Shown: positions 9,897 through 18,697, counted from the stretch's first letter. The stretch is 48,931 bases of DNA from CAYFQV01 sp964413635 (GCA_964413635.1 CAYPTH010000009.1:1-48931); one strand, 5' to 3'. Numbers and translations are program-made. Notes: generated by a model from the sequence alone, not told the origin.

Positions 9897-9965
9897 GGAA
9901 TCGCGATCTGCTACCCTCAGGCTCTCACTACCGGATCACAATCGACGACACATAGGGACGTTTCC

Positions 9966-11093
9966 GTGACGGCACAAGGCAAGAACATCCTGCGATTACC
10001 GCAGGGAACCGAAAGCTTCCATCTGGGAGAGGCGCTTCGCCACCGAGAGCGGCTCCGCCGCTTGGAGGATCTGTACAGCTCCTGGGGCTACCTCCCGGTC
10101 GAGACTCCGGTCTTTGACTTCTACGACGTATACGCTCCGCTCATGCGCTCGAAGGCCGTTGGCGACGTCTATCGCCTGATTGACCGTGAGGGCGAATTGC
10201 TCCTCCTTCGTTCAGACGCAACGCTCTTTCTCGCAAAGCAGCTCGGCTTGATTCTGCAGGACGAAGATCTTCCCGTTCGGGTGTACTACGCAGATACGAT
10301 CCTCCGGCACCAGGATCCGGATGATATTTCCAAGAACGAGTTTGTGCAGACTGGGGTCGAGCTCATTGGAGTTCCCGACCGCTCAGCCGAGGCGGAGATA
10401 CTGCTGTTGCTCTCGGAGACGCTGGCGGAGGCGGGCGCGACCGACGCGGTTATTCATATCGGCTCGCGACGGCTCATCAACGCGATTGGTGACGCCATGA
10501 GCCTCGACGAGCGTGAAATACTGCGCAACGCCGTACAACTGCGGGATGCCGTGGCCATTTCGGAAGCCCTGGCCGGCCACTACGGGGACCGGAACCTCCG
10601 CATGGCCCTCGAGATGCTTCTCGCCTTCCTCGGCAATGTCGATGAGCTTCGCCGGCTTCGTCGGGAGCTGCCGTCCCCACTCACCAGTGAGGTCGATGCA
10701 GAGCTCACTCGCCTCGAAGAGCTTGCCACGGAGCTCGGCACGGTCATTCCCGCTGAGCAACTCCGCGTCGACTTCTCGGAGGTTGGCGTCCAGCCCTACT
10801 ACACCGGTGTGGTTTTCCGCGCGTACATACCGGGCACCGACGCCGAGATTGCCTCCGGTGGCCGATACGACGAGCTACTCGGCACCTTCGGCTTCCACGC
10901 GCCGTCGGTGGGATTCTCGCTAATCCCCGGGAAGGTGGATTCGGCTCGCACGACGAGGGGCGCGGCTGGACGAAGGGCTCCCGAACGCGCGCAAGAGCTG
11001 CCGGTCGCGAGCCGCGCCGAGGGAAGCACTCTTCGCGAGCGCTATGAGAACGCCCGTCGCCGCCGCCACGCGGGGGAAAGGGTGCAGCTATGA
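9966..11093 (+). CDS. hisZ: ATP phosphoribosyltransferase regulatory subunit HisZ
   Basis: This 375-residue protein has a class II histidyl-tRNA synthetase-like fold but lies beside a short HisG, which is the diagnostic context for HisZ. HisZ makes HisG_S sensitive to histidine and is needed for the first step of histidine synthesis. Synthetase-like motif 2 is visible as ILRHQDP near residue 118, where HisS has a longer loop. The C-terminal motif EIASGGRYDELLGTFG near residue 295 is shared by HisS and HisZ. The anticodon-binding domain of HisS is absent. The start is GTG 9966. The stop overlaps the hisG start by four bases. Confidence 0.9.
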   Translation: MTAQGKNILRLPQGTESFHLGEALRHRERLRRLEDLYSSWGYLPVETPVFDFYDVYAPLMRSKAVGDVYRLIDREGELLLLRSDATLFLAKQLGLILQDEDLPVRVYYADTILRHQDPDDISKNEFVQTGVELIGVPDRSAEAEILLLLSETLAEAGATDAVIHIGSRRLINAIGDAMSLDEREILRNAVQLRDAVAISEALAGHYGDRNLRMALEMLLAFLGNVDELRRLRRELPSPLTSEVDAELTRLEELATELGTVIPAEQLRVDFSEVGVQPYYTGVVFRAYIPGTDAEIASGGRYDELLGTFGFHAPSVGFSLIPGKVDSARTTRGAAGRRAPERAQELPVASRAEGSTLRERYENARRRRHAGERVQL

Positions 11094-11743
11094 GCGCGCA
11101 GGGTACGGAGCCACTCACCCTGGCTCTGCCGAAGGGCCGTCTCCTGGATCAGACCCGTGAGTTCTTTGAGGCGGCGGGCTTGCGCTTCGACGTGGAAAGC
11201 CGGCGACTGGTCGCTCGAGACCGGGAGGGCTTGCTCACCATCATGTTCGTGAAGAACAGCGATGTACCCACTTATCTGCACCACGGCATCGCCGGACTGG
11301 CGATCTGTGGAGAGGATGTCGTCTACGAGTCCGGGCACGCCTTCTATCGCTTGTTGGAAATGCCCTACGGAGGCACGCGGATCTGTCTTGCGACGAAACG
11401 GGACTTCGATCCGGGGCAAGAAGCGACGGGGCGCATGCGCGTTGCGACCAAGTTCACCCGCTTCACCCGCGACTTCTTCCACCGGCGGGGGCTGCCGGTT
11501 GAGGTAATCCGCCTGAACGGATCGGTGGAGCTGGCGCCAATTCTCGGACTGGCGCCCTACATTGTCGACCTCGTGGAAACCGGCTCCACGCTCAAGGCGA
11601 ATAATCTGATTGTCAGAGAGGAGTTGGCGCAGATCAAGGTCCACCTCCTTGCAAATCCAGCATACTACAAGTATTACTTCCGTCAGATAGACCGGCTGAT
11701 TACGCGGCTGCGCGAAACCGCGCCGTATAGGGAGCAGTCATGA
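11090..11743 (+). CDS. hisG: ATP phosphoribosyltransferase, short form (HisG_S)
   Basis: This 217-residue enzyme joins ATP and PRPP in the committed step of histidine synthesis. It starts with the typical LTLALPKGRLLDQT. The AICGEDVVYE block and the PRPP loop (IVDLVETGSTLKANNL near residue 160) match HisG. The C-terminal ACT-like regulatory domain of long HisG is missing, consistent with regulation through the adjacent hisZ product. The gene overlaps both neighbours by four bases (ATGA), giving a tight hisZ-hisG-hisB unit. Confidence 0.96.
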   Translation: MSAQGTEPLTLALPKGRLLDQTREFFEAAGLRFDVESRRLVARDREGLLTIMFVKNSDVPTYLHHGIAGLAICGEDVVYESGHAFYRLLEMPYGGTRICLATKRDFDPGQEATGRMRVATKFTRFTRDFFHRRGLPVEVIRLNGSVELAPILGLAPYIVDLVETGSTLKANNLIVREELAQIKVHLLANPAYYKYYFRQIDRLITRLRETAPYREQS

Positions 11744-12318
11744 CGAGTAGCAAGAGCCGAACGACAAAGGAAACCTCCATCACCCTCTCTCTGGATCTCA
11801 GCTCCGCGCCGGATCCGGAGATCGATACGGGACTCCCCTTCTTCGATCACATGCTTACCGCCATGTCCTTTCACGGCGCCCTTGGATTGAAGCTCGCCGC
11901 CGGCGGTGACGTTGAGGTCGACGCTCACCACACGGTGGAGGATGTCGGGATTGTCTTGGGCTCGGCGCTCGAGGAGATACAGCAATCCGCTCCGAATATT
12001 CGCCGATTCGGTTCCGCCCTTGTCCCGATGGACGATGCATTGGTCGAGGTTTCCGTGGACTTCGGCGGGCGGCCCTATATCGTCACAAATCTCCGCTTCC
12101 CCCAAGAGTACGCAGGAGGCTTTCAGCTCCCTCTCATCCGTGAGTTCCTCCACGGCTTGGCCGTCCACGGAAAGTGCAACCTTCACGCAAACGCGAGATA
12201 CGGAGAGAATGGCCACCACGTCGCGGAGGCTTGCTTCAAGGCGCTCGGAATCGCCATATACGGCGCCTTTTCGCCGGGTCCGTATCGGAAGGGCGCATCG
12301 ACGAAGGGTGCCAGATAG
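11740..12318 (+). CDS. hisB: Imidazoleglycerol-phosphate dehydratase HisB
   Basis: This 192-residue single-domain dehydratase converts imidazoleglycerol phosphate to imidazoleacetol phosphate in histidine synthesis. The paired manganese-binding motifs of the family are present: DAHHTVEDVGI near residue 68 and NGHHVAEACFKALG near residue 158. The phosphatase domain seen in enterobacterial HisB is absent. The start overlaps hisG by four bases. No other his genes follow, so the pathway must be split between loci. Confidence 0.96.
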   Translation: MTSSKSRTTKETSITLSLDLSSAPDPEIDTGLPFFDHMLTAMSFHGALGLKLAAGGDVEVDAHHTVEDVGIVLGSALEEIQQSAPNIRRFGSALVPMDDALVEVSVDFGGRPYIVTNLRFPQEYAGGFQLPLIREFLHGLAVHGKCNLHANARYGENGHHVAEACFKALGIAIYGAFSPGPYRKGASTKGAR

Positions 12319-12370
12319 CCGCGAATTGTTGATTTATCTTAGTAGCTACGCTACGGTAGTCGGAAGCGCC

Positions 12371-12712
12371 ATGGCTAAGCTCAAGACGAACATCGATCCC
12401 CTGCCGGGATTCGTGAAGGTATCCGAAAACACGCGACCGGCCCTAACTCGGGAGCAGCGCACCGCTCTGATTCGGAAAGGAAATGAGCTGTTCAACGCCA
12501 AACGCCTCGAGGAGGCGCGAAGGATCTTCCTTACGGCGAGTTACGGAGACGGGCTCATTCGTCTCGGCGACTATTACTACAAGAAGAATCAACCGCTCGA
12601 GGCCTTCAAGATGTACTGGCAGGCCTCCGCGTCGGACCGGACCGGGAAGATGGTCGAGCAGATGGCCGGGGTCGTGCGACACTGGCTTGAGGAAGACAAC
12701 GGTGAGCACTGA
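12371..12712 (+). CDS. Small TPR-like protein
   Basis: This 113-residue acidic/basic helical protein has one clear TPR-like helix pair. It reads RKGNELFNAKRLEEARRIFLTASYGDGLIRLGDYYYKKNQPLEAF when its overlapping parts are joined (residues ~35-80). It has no signal peptide or membrane segment. It starts at ATG 12371, 52 bases after hisB, and runs 11 bases into the following large TPR gene. The two TPR genes are therefore probably made together and may form a complex. The specific function is not recognised. Confidence 0.7.
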   Translation: MAKLKTNIDPLPGFVKVSENTRPALTREQRTALIRKGNELFNAKRLEEARRIFLTASYGDGLIRLGDYYYKKNQPLEAFKMYWQASASDRTGKMVEQMAGVVRHWLEEDNGEH

Positions 12713-13850
12713 GGATCAAGAACCTACGAGACCGACACCGGAGAGCCAGGACCGTGATGAGCGCGCGCGGATCCGCGCGTATATCGCAGAGCTCTCACAG
12801 GAAGCGTATCAGCTTCTCCGGGAGAACTACCTCCGCGAGGCGGAGGCGAAGTTCGACGAGATTCTCACCTATGACGAAAACAACAACTACGCCCTCGTTG
12901 GTCTCGGAGATGCCGCGCGGAAGCGCAAGGACTGCAATTCCGCTGTGGTCCATTACCAGCGCTGCTTGGTGGCGCATCCGAAGAACAACTACGCCCTCTT
13001 CGGACTGGCGGACTGTTACAAAACCATGCGGCACTTCCATCGGGCAATCGAGGTCTGGGAGGAGTATCTCACCCTCGACGATGGCAACGTCACCGTTCTT
13101 ACCCGAGTAGCGGATGCATATCGCAAGGTGAAGAACTATCAGCGCTCCCGGGAGCTCTACGAGCAAGTTCTCGAGATGGAGACCGACAACGCCTACGCCC
13201 TCATTGGCCTCGGCCACCTAAACTACGACTTCAAGCGTTACGAAGACGCCCTCTACTACTGGGAGCGCATGCTGCAGATCAGCGGCCGGAACGCCGATAT
13301 TCGCGTCCTCACGTCAATTGGCAACTGCCATCGGAAGCTCAAGACCTTCGAGGAGGGAATCCCCTACTTCGAGGAGGCGCTCAATCGAGAGCCGAAGAAC
13401 TTCTACGCGCTGTTCGGCCTCGCCGACTGTTACCGTGGCCTCGGAATCCCGGACAAGAGTCTGACCTATTGGAACCGGATTCTGGATCGGGATCCTCGAA
13501 ACAAGGTAATACTCACCCGCGCCGCCGACGCGTACCGCGCCATGGGCGAGTTCGAGCAGGCCCGAGAGTACTACGAGCAGGCACTCAACATTGAGTACGA
13601 TACCTACGCGGTTCTCGGTCTCGCCCTGCTCAATCGCAGCGAGGGTCGTCCCGACCAGGCCATCGAATCATTGAGGCGCCTCGTCGCCAACGAGCCGAAG
13701 AACCACCGCCTCTACATTGAGCTTGTCCACACCTACCTGCAAGTCCAGGACGAGCGGAACGCCATGGTGGTCTTGCGACAGTTCTTCGAGGAAGGACTCC
13801 AAGATCACCACGCCGCTGAGCTCTACAACAAGCTAAAGGGTCCGCGCTGA
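12702..13850 (+). CDS. Tetratricopeptide-repeat protein (about nine TPR units)
   Basis: This 382-residue protein consists almost entirely of TPR units after a short charged N-terminus. Recurrent elements such as NNYALVGLGDAARKRKD, NYALFGLADCYK, NAYALIGLGHLNYD and NFYALFGLADCYRG show a repeat of about 34 residues with a conserved YAL-GL core. I choose GTG 12702 because GAGGAAG lies seven bases upstream and a longer reading would run through the upstream gene. No signal peptide or membrane helix is seen, so it is probably cytoplasmic. TPR arrays are protein-interaction scaffolds; the partner is unknown. The regularity of the repeats is unusual for such a short protein. Confidence 0.8.
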   Translation: MSTEDQEPTRPTPESQDRDERARIRAYIAELSQEAYQLLRENYLREAEAKFDEILTYDENNNYALVGLGDAARKRKDCNSAVVHYQRCLVAHPKNNYALFGLADCYKTMRHFHRAIEVWEEYLTLDDGNVTVLTRVADAYRKVKNYQRSRELYEQVLEMETDNAYALIGLGHLNYDFKRYEDALYYWERMLQISGRNADIRVLTSIGNCHRKLKTFEEGIPYFEEALNREPKNFYALFGLADCYRGLGIPDKSLTYWNRILDRDPRNKVILTRAADAYRAMGEFEQAREYYEQALNIEYDTYAVLGLALLNRSEGRPDQAIESLRRLVANEPKNHRLYIELVHTYLQVQDERNAMVVLRQFFEEGLQDHHAAELYNKLKGPR

Positions 13851-13852
13851 CG

Positions 13853-14947
13853 GTGGGAGCAACTCCTATCGTCCCGGCAACGCCGCTGACCGTGGTGCCG
13901 GAAGATGACCCGGCCGCCGCACATTGCGATACCCCGACGCACCTCGAGCAATGCTTCCGCCTCATCCACGGACGGCCGGCGGGGGAGGTGTCGAAGCGTG
14001 TCCGTGCGCTCGCAGACAAAATAGGGACCCTCGGAAGCGAGGTGATCCGCCTCGATCACGGCACCGACGAGACGAGCAAACTCCTGCTTCGCACCGCCGA
14101 CGGTCTCCGTGTGGAGTGCGTCCTCCTCCGCGACCGCCGCGTCGGCGGGCCCGTGCGCCGTACCGCCTGCCTCTCCTCCCAAGTGGGATGCGCCGTCGGA
14201 TGCACATTCTGCATGACCGGCCGGATGAGCTTGCTGCGAAACCTTAGCGCACAGGAGATCGTGGAGCAGTTCATCCACCTCCGGCGGCGTTTCGGAGAGA
14301 TTGCAAATGTCGTGTTTATGGGAATGGGAGAGCCGCTTCACAACTTTGAAGCGGTGCTCGCGTCAATCCGCGTCCTGACACATCCCGTCGGACCGGCTGT
14401 CCCGTTTGGCCGCGTCACAATATCCACCTCAGGCGTGACACGCGGAATCCGGAAGCTTGCGGCCATGCGCACGTTTTCCCCGCGCGCCGCGGGACGACCA
14501 CGCCTGGCCGTATCCCTCATTACGGCGCGCGCCGAGGTCAGAGCGGCTCTGGTGAGCGCTTCGCATGTCCAGGGTGCGAGTAGCCGCGGTGAGAGCGCGG
14601 TCGCGCGTCTGGCACGCCTCCGGGAAGCGCTCGTGGACTACCAGTCGCGCACGGGACAGCCGACGACCTTGGAGGTGGTCCTTCTCGGTGGAGTGACGGA
14701 CACCGCCGACGACGCCTCGGAGGTCGCGACGTTCATGCGCGGACGCAACGCCGGCGAGCCGCCGCTCCGGGGGGACGTTAACCTGATTCGATGGAATCCC
14801 GTGGAGGCCCTGCCCTTCCGACCCCCGGAGGAAGCTGCGGTTAACGCCTACGCGCAAGCCCTCATAGACGCGGGCATTCAGGTCACACACCGTTACCCGC
14901 GCGGAAAGAGCACAAGCGCCGGCTGCGGCCAACTCGGCTGGCGTTGA
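13853..14947 (+). CDS. RlmN/Cfr-family radical SAM methyltransferase, divergent
   Basis: This 364-residue protein has the RlmN/Cfr fold, whose members methylate C2 (RlmN) or C8 (Cfr) of A2503 in 23S rRNA. The radical SAM cluster ligands are C113, C117 and C120 (GCAVGCTFC). The two methyl-transfer cysteines are C106 (RTACLSSQ) and C358 (SAGCGQL). GMGEPLHN and NLIRWNP are also present. Between residues ~220 and 290 it departs from RlmN: the usual SLHA motif reads SLITARAEVRAALV, and the usual (F)EY motif reads LEVVLLGG. The start is GTG 13853, two bases after the TPR gene. I call it RlmN-like; it could be a second paralogue with altered specificity. Confidence 0.78.
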   Translation: MGATPIVPATPLTVVPEDDPAAAHCDTPTHLEQCFRLIHGRPAGEVSKRVRALADKIGTLGSEVIRLDHGTDETSKLLLRTADGLRVECVLLRDRRVGGPVRRTACLSSQVGCAVGCTFCMTGRMSLLRNLSAQEIVEQFIHLRRRFGEIANVVFMGMGEPLHNFEAVLASIRVLTHPVGPAVPFGRVTISTSGVTRGIRKLAAMRTFSPRAAGRPRLAVSLITARAEVRAALVSASHVQGASSRGESAVARLARLREALVDYQSRTGQPTTLEVVLLGGVTDTADDASEVATFMRGRNAGEPPLRGDVNLIRWNPVEALPFRPPEEAAVNAYAQALIDAGIQVTHRYPRGKSTSAGCGQLGWR

Positions 14948-14949
14948 CC

Positions 14950-16798
14950 CTAGGCTGATTCGACGGTCGCCTTGATGCGACGAACGCCTTGAGAGGAGGA
15001 CTGCTCCTTCTTAATCCGAAACCTGCCGAGCTCACCCGTACGCTCGACGTGGGGACCACCGCAGACTTCCTTGGAGTAGTCCCCAATGCTGTATACCTTC
15101 ACGACCTCGTCGTAGCGCTCGCCAAAGAGTGCAATTGCGCCACGCTCCTTCGCCTCTTCCAGCGTCATGGTCTCCCATGAGACCGGTAGATCGCGGTCGA
15201 TCTGCTCGTTTACGATCCGCTCCACCTCTTTTAGCTGCTCCGGCGTCATCTTTTCCGGGTGACTGAAGTCGAATCGGAGACGTTCCTGGGTGATGTTGCT
15301 CCCCTTCTGTCCAACGTGGTCCCCGAGAACCTTACGGAGCGCCTGATGGAGGAGATGCGTCGCCGTGTGGAGCTTGGTGGTCTGCTCGGTGTGGTCGGCG
15401 AGTCCGCCTTTAAAGGTACCGGAAGCATCACTCTTCGAGGCCTCCTGGTGCTTCTTGAAGGCCTCATCGAAGCCCTCCCGGTCCACCGTCAGACCGTGCT
15501 CGGAGGCGAGCTCCTCGGTGATTTCGATCGGGAAGCCGAAGGTGTCGTAGAGCTTAAACGCTACCCGCCCCGGGATGACTCGATCCGGATTCCGCATGAG
15601 GTTCGGAAGCATCTTCTCGAACTCATGCTCCCCTTTCTGCAAGGTAATGAGGAACTTCTCCTCTTCTTGATGGAGCTCCTCGAGGACCTGATCCCGCTTC
15701 TCGTACAAGCTTGGATAGGCTTCACGATACATGTCCAGCACGGTTTGAGCCGGCGTGTGCAGAAAGCCCGCCTCCAGGCCGAGCTTTCGGCCGTGACGCA
15801 CGGCTCGACGAATGAGGCGCCGCAGAATGTAGCCCTGCCCCACATTGGATGGGGAAACGCCACGCTCATCGCCAATGATGAAGCTTGCCGCCTTCACGTG
15901 ATCACTAATGATGCGGATGGACCGGTCGACAGCCTCGTCGTTTCCGNNNNNNNNNNNNNNNNNNNNNNNNNNNNNNNNNNNNNNNNNNNNNNNNNNNNNN
16001 NNNNNNNNNNNNNNNNNNNNNNNNNNNNNNNNNNNNNNNNNNNNNNGTGAAGAGCTCGGTCTCGTACACGGATGACTTACCCTGCAGAATCGCGATAGTC
16101 CGTTCAATGCCCATGCCCGTGTCGACGCACTTTCGCTCCAGGGTGTCGAAGGTACCGTCCGCCTTCTGATTGTACTGCATGAACACATCGTTCCAAATCT
16201 CCATGTACTTCCCATCCGAAACCCCCGGGCGACTCTTCGGCGTCCCGGGAATGCCGGTATCGATGAACATCTCAGAGTCGGGACCGCAGGGCCCGGTTTG
16301 GCCGGCGGGCCCCCACCAGTTGTCACTGCGAGGAAGCCAAAAGATTCGTTCATCAGGGATTCCGAGTTGCCGCCAGATCGCCGCAGATTCCTCGTCGGGA
16401 GGAACCTGCTCGTCTCCCGCGAAAACGGTTATCGAAAGATTGTCCAGGGGCAGACCAAGCCACTTCGGGGAGGTCAAGAACTCATAACTCAGCTTGAGGG
16501 CCTCCTCCTTGAAGTAATCTCCGAGGGACCAATTACCCAACATCTCGAAGAAAGTCAGGTGGCTCGAATCCCCTACCTCGTCGATATCGATGGTCCGGAT
16601 ACACTTCTGGTAGTCCACCAGCCGTGTCCCGGCCGGGTGCGGCTGGCCCAGCAGATAGGGAACCAGGGGGTGCATGCCGGCGGTTGTAAAGAGCACGGTC
16701 GGATCGTTCTCAGGAATCAGTGAGCTACCGGAGATTTCGGCATGCCCCTTCGATGTGAAGAAATCGATGTATTTCTTTCGTAGCTCGTCCGCAGTCAT
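14950..16798 (-). CDS. alaS: Alanyl-tRNA synthetase, short spirochaete-type, interrupted by an assembly gap
   Basis: The N-terminal half (16798-16047) has the class II catalytic core: TTAGMHPLVPYLLG, GDYFKEEA and GPCGPDSEMF. The C-terminal half (15946-14950) continues with the aminoacylation tail and the editing domain (TATHLLHQAL and CGGPHV zinc motifs). It ends shortly after RRIKATVES. The oligomerisation/C-Ala domain of typical ~870-residue AlaS is absent, giving about 600 residues. The two halves are in frame only if the missing stretch is a multiple of three, so the 100-N filler is not the true length. The stop lies two bases from the convergent RlmN-like stop. Confidence 0.93.
15947..16046. 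other. Assembly gap (100 Ns) within alaS
   Basis: Exactly 100 undetermined bases separate the two halves of alaS. The reading frame needs a gap divisible by three: two leftover bases on one side and one on the other. The number 100 is therefore a scaffolding convention, and the real gap is probably a few tens of bases. Confidence 0.99.
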
Positions 16799-16845
16799 AT
16801 CAATGTGTCCTCTTGTCCCATTTTTGGGTGGTTCCGGGTGCCGTG

Positions 16846-17343
16846 CTAGAAGTCTTCGTACTCTTCCTCGGATCCTTCGGCGAAGAACTCGGGAAACACG
16901 TAGACCATGGACCCTGTTCGCCGGCGAATCCGCATCTCGGCAAATCCGTTGCGCACCAGGTCCTCGAGCTTCTCCCGCGCTTCTTCGGCGGGGATGTTCG
17001 CCTCCAGGGCGATCTCGGAGGGAGTCGTGGACCCAGCGTTTTTCTTGGCAGTTCGAAGGATTACGTGCTCCACGGATGCTGCGTCCGGCTCCTCGCGTTC
17101 CATGGCAAGGAAGAGATCGTGTATCCCGCCGCGTTGCGGTCCCTCGAGGCGCTGCTTCAGGTTCTCGGTACGGACCTGATCAGGTAGCGTGAAGGCGTCG
17201 TAGATCGTGCCGAGCCCAAAAAGCCCACCGGTTATGAGATAGAGGATCCCGGTTCCGATCTTTCCCAGGTAGATCCGCTGGAGGCCGGCCACGCCGAACA
17301 GAGAAGGGATCCAGAACAGATAGGCGTATCTCACTGAAAACAC
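16846..17343 (-). CDS. TM2-domain protein with C-terminal winged-helix-like region
   Basis: This 165-residue protein has two parts. Residues 1-55 form a TM2 domain: two membrane helices with the GLQRIYLGKIGTGILYLITGG turn, followed by a G-x-G-x-(I/L)-(W/Y)-D motif (GLGTIYD). Residues ~85-155 look like a small winged helix (TPSEIALEANIPAEEAREKLEDLV, then a basic wing RIRRRTG). The tail is very acidic (EGSEEEYEDF). The GTG start at 17343 is chosen because of a strong ribosome site (AAGGAG) eight bases upstream. Its function is unknown. It lies between fliG1 and alaS on the same strand. Confidence 0.72.
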   Translation of the reverse strand: MFSVRYAYLFWIPSLFGVAGLQRIYLGKIGTGILYLITGGLFGLGTIYDAFTLPDQVRTENLKQRLEGPQRGGIHDLFLAMEREEPDAASVEHVILRTAKKNAGSTTPSEIALEANIPAEEAREKLEDLVRNGFAEMRIRRRTGSMVYVFPEFFAEGSEEEYEDF

Positions 17344-17423
17344 GAGAACTCCTTAAGCGATTGTCGCGTACCGGGAATATATCGTGGACCTGCGGCGCCG
17401 CTCAAGTCCGTTGCCGGCTCACC

Positions 17424-17450
17424 TGGGTGCAGCGGGTGCAGGGGGCGCAG
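17424..17450. repeat. Three tandem 9-base repeats between two - strand genes
   Basis: The units TGGGTGCAG, CGGGTGCAG and GGGGCGCAG follow each other without spacing. They lie inside a loop closed by the inverted arms AAGTCCG (17404-17410) and CGGACTT (17451-17457). No T-run follows, so it does not look like an intrinsic terminator. Confidence 0.6.
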
Positions 17451-17457
17451 CGGACTT

Positions 17458-18570
17458 TCAAAGGTACTCCTCGTCGGGGCGCCGGACAAGCAGGGAGCCA
17501 TCCTCCTCCAGTCGTTGCAGGTATCGGAGAAACTCCGTCGAAGCGTCGTCGGCATCGCGCTTGCGGACCGGACCGAGGCGGGCGTACTCCTCTGAGATGA
17601 TCTGTCGCCGCCGCTCGCTCACGTTGTGGAGAATTCGGCTGCGAATCTTCTCTTCCTTTCCCTTCAGAATGAGCGCGACGCTCTTGTCGTCAAACTCCCG
17701 CAACACCCCCGACAAGTCCTTGTCGTCGATGTACTCCAGCGTATCAATGGTGAAGAGCCGATCGCGAACGTCCGCGGAGAGCTGGGGATCGGCGTCAGCC
17801 AATTCGTGAAGGATGGCGTCCTCGTCTCGGACGTTCATGAAGCGCAAAATCCGAGCGAGCGCTTCGCGGCCGTCAAGCTCTTCGGAGACGACACGACCCT
17901 GGGTCTCTATCCGGGACCGAAGCCCCTCTTCAATGCGATCCAGAGTCTCGGTGCCGACCTCGGACATTCTCGCCATGCGTACGCCAACTCCTTGTTTTGT
18001 ATCTTCCGGGAGCTTCGATAGTACCGCTGCTGCCTTCTCCGAGGGCATGTTGCCCAACACGACGCTCATCACAGCCTCCGACTCGCCCCGCAGCAAGGTC
18101 ACAATCTGCTGCGCCTCGAGCTCTCCGAGGAAGGCGAAGCGCTTCTCGCCCCGGCGTGCCCTGACGAGCTTCATGAAGCTGCCGGCGCGCTCGCTTCCAA
18201 AGGCAGCCTCCAACATCTTCTCCGCCACCTTCGGCCCGGCGGGGATGTTCTTCGCACCTGAGGTCGGTGTCGGGCTACGAAGAAGCCGATCGATCTCGCT
18301 CCGGCGCACCGACTTTGTCGCCGCCACACGCGCCATGAGCGCTTCAACTTGCTGTTCCGGCAGGTGTTTCAGCACCTCTGAGGCTTGATCGGCACCGAGA
18401 GCCACCAGGAGTCGCGCCGCCTTGTCCAGCCCCTCCTCGGAGACGGTCTTCTCGAAGCCGGCGAGCTCGGGCTGCCGCGGCGTGGAATCACTCGATCCGG
18501 ATCGCTCTCCGCCGGAACTCGTCTTCTGTCCCCTTTGGTACGCCCTCAAGCGCTTTTCATTCGGATCCAT
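17458..18570 (-). CDS. FliG paralogue (FliG1-like)
   Basis: This 370-residue protein has FliG-type armadillo repeats in the middle and C-terminal domains. The C-terminal torque helix region is recognisable (DDKDLSGVLREFDDKSVALILKGK, then LGPVRKRDADDAS, near residues 285-345), with several charged positions kept. The middle-domain EHPQ motif, which contacts FliM, reads ESEA at residues 163-166. The N-terminus is a long, low-complexity charged segment (residues 1-35). Spirochaetes commonly carry two FliG proteins, and in Borrelia FliG1 is not a normal rotor component. That history plus the lost EHPQ motif suggests FliG1. No other flagellar genes are adjacent. Confidence 0.82.
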   Translation of the reverse strand: MDPNEKRLRAYQRGQKTSSGGERSGSSDSTPRQPELAGFEKTVSEEGLDKAARLLVALGADQASEVLKHLPEQQVEALMARVAATKSVRRSEIDRLLRSPTPTSGAKNIPAGPKVAEKMLEAAFGSERAGSFMKLVRARRGEKRFAFLGELEAQQIVTLLRGESEAVMSVVLGNMPSEKAAAVLSKLPEDTKQGVGVRMARMSEVGTETLDRIEEGLRSRIETQGRVVSEELDGREALARILRFMNVRDEDAILHELADADPQLSADVRDRLFTIDTLEYIDDKDLSGVLREFDDKSVALILKGKEEKIRSRILHNVSERRRQIISEEYARLGPVRKRDADDASTEFLRYLQRLEEDGSLLVRRPDEEYL

Positions 18571-18668
18571 ACGCCATTTCCGAGCTTATGCGCCGGACGC
18601 AAAGGCGGTCAACACCGTCCGTCCTCCACGTAGATGTGTCATGAATCATCGGTATCACCTCCGTTCGC

Positions 18669-18697
18669 TTGACAGTCTAACGGCTTTTTCATACCAT
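18669..18697 (+). promoter_or_regulatory. Sigma-70-type promoter of tRNA-Phe
   Basis: TTGACA (18669-18674) is followed after 17 bases by TACCAT (18692-18697). Transcription would begin about 15 bases before the mature tRNA. The -35 box is perfect and the -10 box has four of six consensus bases. Confidence 0.75.

Noticed and set aside
12702..13850. CRISPR-like or DNA-level repeats in the TPR gene
   Set aside because: The similarity is at the protein level with divergent bases, as expected for TPR units.
15259..16050. + strand frame opposite alaS that reaches into the Ns
   Set aside because: It is a shadow of alaS and is partly made of undetermined bases.
18585..18607. Promoter of fliG1 on the - strand (TTGACC, 16 bases, CATAAG)
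   Set aside because: The boxes look fair, but transcription would begin only about eight bases before the ATG and leave no room for a ribosome site, so I did not list it.
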